17,468 bases of DNA, taken from assembly GCF_042094015.1 (NCBI RefSeq), contig NZ_JBELDZ010000051.1, forward strand, positions 1-17,468, given 5' to 3'. Positions 1 through 6,431 of this stretch are shown here, in pieces. The position numbers were made by a program, and so were the translations under genes. Under the pieces are notes generated by a model. It was given only the letters and a program-made list of their open reading frames with translations, was not told where the DNA came from and searched no databases. How positions within the stretch are numbered: the first letter of the stretch is position 1; each line of letters opens with the position of its first letter. The stretch is from Aurantibacter sp042094015. GTDB taxonomy: Bacteria; Bacteroidota; Bacteroidia; Flavobacteriales; Flavobacteriaceae.

Positions 1-1
1 A

Positions 2-847
2 AAAATAAATAAGATAATTGAAAATAAAGAATTGCCTGTTGCTCAATACTTCAGTCAATTAAATAGTTTTTTAAGTACTTTAAGTAGTCAAATTACCACA
101 AATCAAACTGAAATTGAAAGACTAAAAACTATCTTTCAAGATTATGTAAACTCAGAACAGGAATTAATAAATTCAGAAGAATATGCTGTTATATCAATCA
201 TTTTTAAAGACCTAAAGACAACAAGTAGTTTAAAAGAATTTTCTAAAACTTTAAATAAGTGGAATAGAACGCTTTTAATTTATCACCAATTATTAACGAG
301 TAACACACCTGAAGAAATTGAAATTGTAGAAGTACAGAATGGTTCAATTGATGTAATTGTAAATTTAGATTTTGACATAGCTGTTGACTTGGTCGAATTA
401 GTAAAATATGGTTTTAAAGTTTTTGGTGGATATTTACTATACAAGAGCAAAGCAAAAGACATCATTGCTACTTATTTTGGAAACAAAACTTTAATTAAAC
501 AAGAAGAGCAAAGAGAAAAAGAAATGCTCGAAAACATTTATAAAACCCTTGAATTAAAGATTTCGGAACAGCATAAAAGTGCTTTAGAGAATGACAAAAA
601 AATAGAAAAAACAGCTCTAAAGGCAAAAGTTAAAGATGTAGCAAAAACTATTTCTGAACATATTGTAAAAGGAAATGATATAAAATTATTAGCTGTACCC
701 GAAAATGACACTGAAATAATTGAGGACTCTAAAGAAATGAATTTTACTTCAATTACGAATAGAAATATACTTAAAGAATTACCAGAAGAGGAGAAAATAA
801 AACTTATTGAAAGATATTCGTTTGAAGAGAATAATGAGGAAAAATAA
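2..847 (+). CDS. Hypothetical protein, 5' end outside window (cassette cargo)
   Basis: I do not recognise this protein. The reading frame is open to the left edge (codons before the TTG at 32 read K-I-N-K-I-I-E-N-K-E), so the gene is 5'-partial and the TTG at 32 is probably not its start. The visible ~281 residues begin with an alpha-helical, Q/N/E-rich stretch. Next comes a hydrophobic, glycine-containing segment (around V-E-L-V-K-Y-G-F-K-V-F-G-G-Y-L-L-Y) that could touch or cross a membrane. After that is a long Lys/Glu-rich helical region likely to form a coiled coil, and an acidic tail. It ends with TAA directly before an attC-like repeat, which suggests it is the cargo of a mobile gene cassette. 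No catalytic motif is visible, so function is unknown. The frame and stop are certain; the biological role is not. Confidence 0.75.
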   Translation, partial: KINKIIENKELPVAQYFSQLNSFLSTLSSQITTNQTEIERLKTIFQDYVNSEQELINSEEYAVISIIFKDLKTTSSLKEFSKTLNKWNRTLLIYHQLLTSNTPEEIEIVEVQNGSIDVIVNLDFDIAVDLVELVKYGFKVFGGYLLYKSKAKDIIATYFGNKTLIKQEEQREKEMLENIYKTLELKISEQHKSALENDKKIEKTALKAKVKDVAKTISEHIVKGNDIKLLAVPENDTEIIEDSKEMNFTSITNRNILKELPEEEKIKLIERYSFEENNEEK

Positions 848-850
848 CTA

Positions 851-986
851 CCTACAACACCGTATAAAATTAATTGCTAGTTTTAGCCAATTTACGAAAG
901 TCCTCGCGGACTTTCTATCCGTGATTTATTTGCTAACTTTAGTGCTTAAAACACGCAACTAATGTTATACAAAACCGTTGGCAGTA
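851..986 (+). repeat. attC-like imperfect palindrome between two cassette genes
   Basis: This non-coding element separates the first two genes and folds as a long imperfect hairpin. Outer arms: CAAC (855-858) pairs with GTTG (977-980), and GTATAA (862-867) with TTATAC (965-970). Inner arms: TTGC (874-877) with GCAA (955-958), and the stretch 879-890 with 930-938. A GC-rich core, GAAAGTCC (896-903) and GGACTTTC (908-915), is closed by the loop TCGC. The layout (AAC at one end, GTT at the other, asymmetric arms, central hairpin) resembles an integron attC site. The borders do not fit the full RYYYAAC/GTTRRRY consensus, so membership in the classical family is inference. The right border lies just upstream of the next gene's start. 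Confidence 0.65.
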
Positions 987-997
987 ATTTACCCAAA

Positions 998-1696
998 ATG
1001 AACTTTTACAGATATCAAGCTATAAATAAACTGACACTTCAAAATTTGAGTAATCAAAAAAATTGGGTGGCTGACCCTTTTGAATTTAATGACCCATTTG
1101 AATTCAGTCTTATAGACAAATATTATCATAACAATAAAGGAAAAATAGAACATTTTGAAAAAGAACACCTTGAAAGAATAAAAAGTATAGAAGACGAAAT
1201 AAGCGAGTTTGGAGTTGTTTGCTATAGTTCCGATTATATAAATAATCTTCTTTGGGCTCATTATGCCGATAATCATAAAGGAATGTGCCTCGTTTTTGAT
1301 GTTCCCGAAGAAAAGGTACCAAGCTTATACAAGGTGTCATATAGTAAAAAATTCCCTCTTGTTGGAATAACTAAAGAATCTGAAAATTATAAAGAAATTA
1401 TTCCTGTAGTTACAACCAAATCTATTGACTGGTCTTATGAAGAAGAATATAGAGAAGTCTTTATTATGAAAAATATGCTGAATGACTATCCTGGAGAACT
1501 AACCGAAATAATCTTCGGTTGCAGAACACCATTTGATGACATTCAAATTGTTAGAGACATAGCAATTAGTAAAAATAAAGATATCAAAATATCAAAAATG
1601 CATATAGCGCAAAACCAATATCAATTAATGAAAGGAACTACTGGAAATAATATGGAAATTCCTAAATTTTGGAAACTTAAGAATCTTAAAATGTAA
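998..1696 (+). CDS. DUF2971 domain protein (cassette cargo)
   Basis: A 232-residue protein of the DUF2971 family, whose function is unknown. Family hallmarks are visible. Near the N-terminus is F-Y-R-Y-Q followed by W-V-A-D-P-F-E-F-N-D-P-F-E. In the middle is L-L-W-A-H-Y-A-D-N-H-K-G-M-C-L-V-F-D, the most conserved block. Further on is an E-E-E-Y-R-E segment. The ATG at 998 is preferred over the in-frame ATG at 962 because the 12 intervening codons would be encoded by the right arm of the upstream attC-like repeat. The gene sits alone between two such repeats and ends shortly before an exact inverted copy of its left border, so it appears to be a single-gene cassette. No promoter of its own is evident. 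Confidence 0.85.
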   Translation: MNFYRYQAINKLTLQNLSNQKNWVADPFEFNDPFEFSLIDKYYHNNKGKIEHFEKEHLERIKSIEDEISEFGVVCYSSDYINNLLWAHYADNHKGMCLVFDVPEEKVPSLYKVSYSKKFPLVGITKESENYKEIIPVVTTKSIDWSYEEEYREVFIMKNMLNDYPGELTEIIFGCRTPFDDIQIVRDIAISKNKDIKISKMHIAQNQYQLMKGTTGNNMEIPKFWKLKNLKM

Positions 1697-1714
1697 TTTG
1701 AATTTAACAAAAAA

Positions 1715-1867
1715 CTACTGCCAACAACCGTATATAACAAATAAAAAAGTGTTTTGTGTTTAACCAAAAGCTCGTTATCTTTTTAAAAAATCGGATTGTT
1801 TAAACCTGATTTTTAGCATCTATTCTCAGCCTTACTATTCTTAGACACAACAATGTTGTAATAAAAA
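1715..1867 (+). repeat. Diverged attC-like palindrome closing the DUF2971 cassette
   Basis: The left end, TACTGCCAAC (1716-1725) followed by AACCGTATATAA, is well preserved. TTGTGTTTAA (1754-1763) pairs with TTAGACACAA (1841-1850) with one G-U type mismatch. A central hairpin is formed by AAAAATC (1786-1792) and GATTTTT (1808-1814). The segment ACACAACAATGTTGTA (about 1845-1860) aligns with ACGCAACTAATGTTATA in the upstream repeat, so both elements share one architecture. The terminal GTTGG border seen in the first element is missing here; the sequence runs straight into a terminator. I read this as the degenerate outer end of the cassette island. Confidence 0.5.
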
Positions 1868-1892
1868 AGCTACTTCTTTAGAAGTAGCTTTT
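1865..1892. terminator. Bidirectional intrinsic terminator
   Basis: A perfect 12-bp stem, AAAAGCTACTTC / GAAGTAGCTTTT, with a TTTA loop and T-runs on both strands. It lies 31 bases beyond the stop of the minus-strand BtuG-like gene and would end the btuB-btuG transcript. On the plus strand it would stop read-through from the cassette island. Confidence 0.85.
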
Positions 1893-1922
1893 ATTTAACA
1901 TTATAAGTAAGTTAATATCTTT

Positions 1923-2993
1923 TTAATTAAAGTAAATTTCTCCAGGGATAACTCCTATTTCTACTATGTTTAATAAAATTCCAGACGAAGCATTATAAAC
2001 TTCTAAAAATCCATTTGTTGTAAAGTTTCCTGCATCTACTCCTAATATTAAACCATTTTTTACGGTCATATCGTTAAAACTTAAATCTAATATAGTAGCA
2101 TCTGTTGGTAAAACTTGATCTGTTAAACTCATAGTGTAAACTGCTCCATCTAAATAGTAATATGCTTTAGTTCCTTCAATATTAAATTGGCTTGGATGAA
2201 AACCATCTGCAAATTCCAATGTTGATTCTATTAAATTAGTACCAGTGTTTATTTTAGTAATTGCACCTTTAGTTTCAATTGCATTTGGCAACCAATATCT
2301 ATTATCACCTTCACTTAAAACATATAAATTACCTGTAGAATCAAATGCTAACTCATCTGGGTTATCATTTACAGTTATTTCTGTTACAGAAGAAGTATTT
2401 AACGCATCAATAATTGATATTTTATTATTAGAATTAAACCCACCTTTATGAGAGATATATAGCTTATTATTTTGAGAAACAATGTGCTCTGGTCCTTCTG
2501 TTACTGGAATTGTATTTAAAACAGTGTAAGTTGATAAATCAATTTCTGCAATATAATCATCTGTTGCTAGAGATCCATCTCCCCAATTTGTTACATAACC
2601 TTTTCCATTTGCGAAAGTCATATATCTTGGATTAGTTAAACCCGTTGAAATAGTTGCTTCACTAATAAATGTGTAACGGTTAACCACTTCAATTTTATTA
2701 GATACATTTACTACTATAAACGCATAATCGCCATAAAAGGCCATACTCTGTGCTGTATCTCCTAATAATGTTCCGTTTACGTTTTCGAAAACTTTATTTT
2801 CAACATTTTGTAAATCGCCAGAAACATAAGAAACAGATGCATTTCCTCCAAAAAAGTTTCCTTCATGAGAAATTAATAATCCGTTTTCATAATCACCTCT
2901 TGGAATTGTAACTTCTGTATTATTATCTTCTGTACATGATGTAAATACTACAAGGTTTACTAAAGCAATAAATGCAATTTTTTTAAGTGTCAT
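1923..2993 (-). CDS. BtuG-like beta-propeller surface lipoprotein
   Basis: A 356-residue lipoprotein. A signal peptide ends in the lipobox F-T-S-C, with the lipidated cysteine at residue 20, followed by an acidic linker (T-E-D-N-N) typical of surface-exported lipoproteins in Bacteroidota. The rest is made of repeated YncE-like beta-propeller blades, for example N-P-R-Y-M-T-F-A-N-G-K-G-Y-V-T-N, G-P-E-H-I-V-S-Q-N-N-K-L-Y-I-S and N-P-D-E-L-A-F-D. It lies 4 bases downstream of the BtuB-like receptor, behind the same cobalamin riboswitch. In Bacteroides, BtuG is a surface beta-propeller that captures cobalamin and caps BtuB, and this pairing is the basis of the call. Family resemblance is visible; the ligand is inferred from context. 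A plain YncE/DUF5074-type protein of other specificity is the main alternative. Confidence 0.8.
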   Translation of the reverse strand: MTLKKIAFIALVNLVVFTSCTEDNNTEVTIPRGDYENGLLISHEGNFFGGNASVSYVSGDLQNVENKVFENVNGTLLGDTAQSMAFYGDYAFIVVNVSNKIEVVNRYTFISEATISTGLTNPRYMTFANGKGYVTNWGDGSLATDDYIAEIDLSTYTVLNTIPVTEGPEHIVSQNNKLYISHKGGFNSNNKISIIDALNTSSVTEITVNDNPDELAFDSTGNLYVLSEGDNRYWLPNAIETKGAITKINTGTNLIESTLEFADGFHPSQFNIEGTKAYYYLDGAVYTMSLTDQVLPTDATILDLSFNDMTVKNGLILGVDAGNFTTNGFLEVYNASSGILLNIVEIGVIPGEIYFN

Positions 2994-2997
2994 TTGT

Positions 2998-4815
2998 TTA
3001 AAAATTAAGTGTTAATTGTAAATTATAGTTTCTATTTGGCATTGGACGCAATGCTACGTTTTCGTAATAAGTATTTAAAAGATTATTCACTTTAAAACTT
3101 AAGCTATAATCTATCTTTTTTAAGTGTTTAAATTTATAACCAATTCCTGCATTAGACACTTTATAAGCTTTTAAAATGTCGCCTATAATATTTACTTGTC
3201 CGTTATATAAATACTGATAAAAAAGTGTAATCTTTTTAAATCCATAAGCCATATTTATGTTTCCTTTATGCTTTGGCACATAAATTAACTGTGTTTTATC
3301 TTTTAAGTTTCTAGTGCTTGTAAAACTGTATTTTATATCTGTTTTAATACTATGATTTCCAAAACGTTTAGAAAAAGAAGTTTCAAACTCTGCTCCTATA
3401 CTTTCTACTTCGTTTATATTTTTAGGCGACCAAAATCCATTTTCTGGTGTCCATTGTATCATATCATTTATTCTAATATAATATGCGTTTAATAAAAACT
3501 GAATTGATTTAAATTTCAACTCTTGACCAAAATCAGCTTGATAAGACGTTTCCGGTACTAAATCTAAATTACCACCTGGTTGCCAATATAAATCGTTAAA
3601 GGTTGGAACTCTATAGTTTTTTGAGGCATTTAAAGTTATACTATAATCTTTAGTTAACTTACAATTAACATCTGCAGAAAAAACTAAAGGACTTTTAAAC
3701 CCAGTTGTTACATCTTGTCTTGCACTTAAATTATAGGTTAATTTATTTATTTTCTGTTGAAACATTAGCGTTGTCGAAAACGCATTACGTTTAGGGTTTC
3801 CAAAACTACTACCTTCACCTTTAAATGTATTATATTCTATAATAGAATTTAATTTTATATGTTTAGGTAATTTGTATTCAAACTCGTGTTTTGCAATAAA
3901 TTGCTGTACGTTTCCAAAAGAGAAATTGTCATTTTCTTTATTCTCAAAATATTTAAACTCTTCTTTTAAAGCTGCAAATTTTAAAGCGGAAGTATATTTA
4001 TTTCCAATATGTTGCCATTCTAATAAATGTCTAAAATGTACATCGTTATACTTACTTTTGGATGGTGCTACTAAAGTTGCAGATAATTCGCGCTCGCCAA
4101 CAAATGTATTAGTATAATACTTAATAATATCAGTATCGCTTAATGCATAACCAAGGTTTGCAAAAAATGTGGTGTTATTAAAAGCACCATTAGTGTTAAC
4201 TTTATCTTTCCCAATAAACTCATAATCATTATCAGAGCTTAACCTATTAAAACCAACATTTAAAGCTAAACGTTTTGTACTTGCAGTAACTTTATAGGTT
4301 AATTGTTTTGTGTTAAAACTACCATAGTTTAATTGCACAGTATTTTTTAAAGGAGACGAAAAATCTAAATTATTATTTAAATGAATAGATCCGCCAATAG
4401 CTCCAGAACCGTGCTGTACACTTCCGCCACCACTTTTTATAGTAATTTGATCAAATCCTGCTAAAGACAACGCGCCAAAATCTGTTTGCCCATTTAATTG
4501 CGAATTAATATTTATTCCATTCCACAATACTGCTGTTTGTGAAGCACTTGTTCCTCTAAATGATGGCGAAGAAACCATTCCAAAACCATTTTCTTTAAAA
4601 TAGATATTAGAATTAAAAGCAAATAAATTAGTGGTATTTGTTGGTTGTTGGTTTAATATAGAGTCGGTTAAAGTTGTTAATTTATGACTAACCCTAAGAC
4701 TTTTAAGTTTTACATCGCTTAAAACAACTTCGTCTAATAACTGAATAGAATCTAACTGTGCCAACGTTATACACGGGCAACATAATAACACAAAAATGTA
4801 AATTCTTTTTTTCAT
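2998..4815 (-). CDS. btuB: BtuB-like TonB-dependent cobalamin receptor
   Basis: A 605-residue outer-membrane receptor, close to the usual BtuB length. A signal peptide of about 19 residues (cut near T-L-A|Q) is followed by a probable TonB box (D-E-V-V-L-S-D-V, about residues 28-35). The plug domain contains F-R-G-T-S-A-S-Q-T-A-V-L-W-N-G-I (from about residue 87) and S-G-G-G-S-V-Q-H-G-S-G-A-I-G-G-S. A 22-strand-type barrel follows, ending in Y-N-L-Q-L-T-L-N-F with the terminal Phe needed for barrel insertion. There is no N-terminal carboxypeptidase-like extension, unlike SusC-type receptors. The cobalamin riboswitch directly upstream, the BtuG-like lipoprotein downstream and the divergent ABC importer together support corrinoid as substrate. 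The ATG at 4815 begins a well-formed signal peptide. Confidence 0.88.
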   Translation of the reverse strand: MKKRIYIFVLLCCPCITLAQLDSIQLLDEVVLSDVKLKSLRVSHKLTTLTDSILNQQPTNTTNLFAFNSNIYFKENGFGMVSSPSFRGTSASQTAVLWNGININSQLNGQTDFGALSLAGFDQITIKSGGGSVQHGSGAIGGSIHLNNNLDFSSPLKNTVQLNYGSFNTKQLTYKVTASTKRLALNVGFNRLSSDNDYEFIGKDKVNTNGAFNNTTFFANLGYALSDTDIIKYYTNTFVGERELSATLVAPSKSKYNDVHFRHLLEWQHIGNKYTSALKFAALKEEFKYFENKENDNFSFGNVQQFIAKHEFEYKLPKHIKLNSIIEYNTFKGEGSSFGNPKRNAFSTTLMFQQKINKLTYNLSARQDVTTGFKSPLVFSADVNCKLTKDYSITLNASKNYRVPTFNDLYWQPGGNLDLVPETSYQADFGQELKFKSIQFLLNAYYIRINDMIQWTPENGFWSPKNINEVESIGAEFETSFSKRFGNHSIKTDIKYSFTSTRNLKDKTQLIYVPKHKGNINMAYGFKKITLFYQYLYNGQVNIIGDILKAYKVSNAGIGYKFKHLKKIDYSLSFKVNNLLNTYYENVALRPMPNRNYNLQLTLNF

Positions 4816-4825
4816 AAATCAGTAA

Positions 4826-4844
4826 GACTTTTTACCCGAAAGTC
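4826..4844 (-). promoter_or_regulatory. Candidate expression-platform hairpin of the riboswitch
   Basis: In the minus-strand transcript, GACTTT CGGGTAA AAAGTC forms a 6-bp stem with a 7-base loop. It ends about 10 bases before the btuB start codon, between the aptamer and the gene. A short competing hairpin, CCGA-CTT-TCGG, overlaps its left arm. The position suits a translation-controlling hairpin, possibly the loop that kisses the aptamer in cobalamin riboswitches. That role is inference. Confidence 0.45.
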
Positions 4845-4859
4845 GGTTTTGATGATGAA

Positions 4860-5008
4860 AAAGGCAGGTCTCCTGACTTGCGTCTTATTATAAGTCTTCC
4901 CAGAAAAAAATTTCCAGTGACATGAAGTGTTATAATAAGCGTTCTAAAAAAGAACTAAGCTTACAGTTGCGGGAACAGTATTGGATTTTAACCAAATTCC
5001 CTTTTAAT
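4860..5008 (-). ncRNA. Cobalamin riboswitch
   Basis: Read on the minus strand, this holds the diagnostic B12 box GCAAGTCAGGAGACCTGCC (4863-4881). It also has the 5' core AAAAGGGAATTTGGT, then AATCCAATACTGTTCCCGC and AACTGTAAGC (about 4957-5004). Internal helices are visible. GTTCT/AGAAC is a small hairpin. CTTATTATAA (4930-4939) pairs exactly with TTATAATAAG (4884-4893), enclosing the conserved GTCACTGG ... CTGGGAAG segment. It lies in the leader of the BtuB-like receptor, so adenosylcobalamin or a related corrinoid should repress the receptor and the downstream BtuG-like gene. Confidence 0.95.
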
Positions 5009-5043
5009 TTTTGTCCATGGCGAACAAAAAACCAAATTCGAGG

Positions 5044-5051
5044 CAAATGTA
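5044..5051 (-). promoter_or_regulatory. Probable -7 box for the riboswitch-btuB-btuG transcript
   Basis: The minus strand reads TACATTTG, an exact match to the Bacteroidota -7 element TAnnTTTG. It would start transcription near 5037, giving a leader of about 220 bases that contains the whole riboswitch. I see no clear -33 TTTG at the expected spacing. Confidence 0.5.
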
Positions 5052-5231
5052 AGAATTAAAATGAAGTAAAAAATGTAATTGAGATTTAATTCTGAAACAT
5101 TGGAAAAACAATGATGTAAAAAGCAGAATTGAAAATTACTAAGAAAAGAGAAAAACACAGCAATAACCTTACTTACGAATACTATACTGCAATTGAAACA
5201 AATAAAAATCAAAAACTAATCTAATTAATTG

Positions 5232-5264
5232 TTTGGAAACTTGTTTGGTATAAGCGTACTTTTG
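5232..5264 (+). promoter_or_regulatory. Probable promoter of the btuF-btuC-btuD operon
   Basis: TTTG (5232-5235), a 21-base spacer and TACTTTTG (5257-5264) match the Bacteroidota -33/-7 promoter. Transcription would begin near 5271, leaving only about 14 bases before the ATG. There is therefore no room for a riboswitch in this leader. The rest of 5052-5231 is AT-rich, non-coding, and shows nothing else I can support. Confidence 0.6.
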
Positions 5265-5284
5265 ATGCAAATTTCAACTAAAAA

Positions 5285-6430
5285 ATGAAGTATTTCTATC
5301 TTTTAATTATTAGTGTTTTATTTGTTTCATGTAAAAATAACATAGAAACTTCTGGTGTTTTACCTCAAACAAAAACACAGCGTAAAACATTAAAGTATGC
5401 TGAAGGTTTTTCGATTACAAACTATGGAGACTATAAAATTCTTCAGATTAAAAACCCTTGGAAGAATGCAGACAAAACGTACTCTTATGTTTTAATAAAT
5501 AAAGAAAATACTGCAAAAAACACATTTAACACAGCCAATTTTGATGGTATAATTAACACACCAATTAATAAAGTAATTACAACAAGTACGACTCATATTC
5601 CTGCGTTAGAATTGTTAGAAACAGAAAACTCCATAATAGGATTTCCTGGAACTAAATATGTATCCTCTAAAAAAACAAGAGCATTAATAGATAGCGGTAA
5701 AATTATAGAAATTGGTAAAAACGAAAGTTTAAACACAGAACGTATTTTAGAATTACAACCAGATGCTATTGTTGCTTTTGGAGTAGATGGCGCAAGTAAA
5801 TCGCTTAACACTATAAAAAACGCCAATATTCCTATTATTTATAATGGAGATTGGGTAGAAAAAAGTCCTTTAGCAAAAGCTGAATGGATTAAATTTTTTG
5901 GGGCTTTATATAATAAAGAACGTATGGCAGATTCTATATTTAACACTATAGAAACTAATTATTTAAAAGTCAAGAAATTAGCACAAACAGTAAAAAACAA
6001 ACCAACTGTTTTAAGTGGCGCTATGTATAAAGATGTTTGGTATTTGCCAAGTGGAGCAAGTACTGAAGCACAAATTTTAAAAGATGCCAATGTTAATTAT
6101 TTATGGTCTGAAACAACTGAAAAAGGAAGTTTAGCTTTAAATTTTGAATCTGTGTTTGTGAGAGGAAAAGAAGCTGACATATGGATAAGCCCTAGCTATT
6201 ACACAAGCCTTAAATCTTTAGAAGAAGGAAATTTCCATTATACTAAATTTGATGCTTTTAAAAACAAAAAAATATTCTCATTTTCTAACACAACTGGTGA
6301 AACTGGCGGCGTTACATATTATGAACTTGGGATAGCAAGGCCAGATTTGGTATTAAAAGATATCATTAAAATTTGTCATCCAGAATTATTAAAAGATTAT
6401 AATACCACTTTTTTTAAATCATTAAATTAA
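5285..6430 (+). CDS. btuF: Cobalamin-type ABC importer substrate-binding lipoprotein (BtuF-like)
   Basis: A 381-residue substrate-binding protein of the BtuF/FecB (Peripla_BP_2) class, which would pass corrinoid to the inner-membrane importer. The N-terminus is a lipoprotein signal (M-K-Y-F-Y-L-L-I...F-V-S-C, cysteine at residue 16), so it is probably anchored to a membrane. Family features include the early N-K-V-I-T-T-S-T-T-H-I-P-A-L-E segment and I-L-E-L-Q-P-D-A-I-V-A-F-G. Also seen are I-P-I-I-Y-N-G-D-W-V-E near the helical backbone linker, and a C-terminal E-L-G-I-A-R-P-D-L-V-L-K-D-I-I. At 381 residues it is longer than E. coli BtuF (about 266) but usual for Bacteroidota homologues. It is the first gene of the operon, one base before the permease. 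Siderophore or haem specificity cannot be excluded from the protein alone; the B12 call rests on the neighbouring riboswitch. Confidence 0.82.
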   Translation: MKYFYLLIISVLFVSCKNNIETSGVLPQTKTQRKTLKYAEGFSITNYGDYKILQIKNPWKNADKTYSYVLINKENTAKNTFNTANFDGIINTPINKVITTSTTHIPALELLETENSIIGFPGTKYVSSKKTRALIDSGKIIEIGKNESLNTERILELQPDAIVAFGVDGASKSLNTIKNANIPIIYNGDWVEKSPLAKAEWIKFFGALYNKERMADSIFNTIETNYLKVKKLAQTVKNKPTVLSGAMYKDVWYLPSGASTEAQILKDANVNYLWSETTEKGSLALNFESVFVRGKEADIWISPSYYTSLKSLEEGNFHYTKFDAFKNKKIFSFSNTTGETGGVTYYELGIARPDLVLKDIIKICHPELLKDYNTTFFKSLN

Positions 6431-6431
6431 T

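Noticed and set aside
896..915. Reading GAAAGTCC/GGACTTTC as a simple rho-independent terminator of the first gene
   Set aside because: There is no T-run after the stem, and the hairpin sits at the centre of a larger palindrome.
962..997. ATG at 962 as the start of the DUF2971 protein
   Set aside because: The 12 extra codons are encoded by the right arm of the attC-like repeat; the ATG at 998 gives the usual family N-terminus.
3872..4117. Plus-strand open frame inside the btuB-like gene, and similar antisense frames elsewhere (283-465, 989-1340, 2245-2451, 5593-5826, 6704-6889, 11262-11615, 15683-15874)
   Set aside because: All are antisense shadows of well-supported genes with no family features.
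4988..5212. A 74-codon minus-strand open frame overlapping the riboswitch 5' end and the intergenic region
   Set aside because: Its composition is that of translated AT-rich non-coding DNA, it has no recognisable motif, and it overlaps the promoter and aptamer of the btuB leader.
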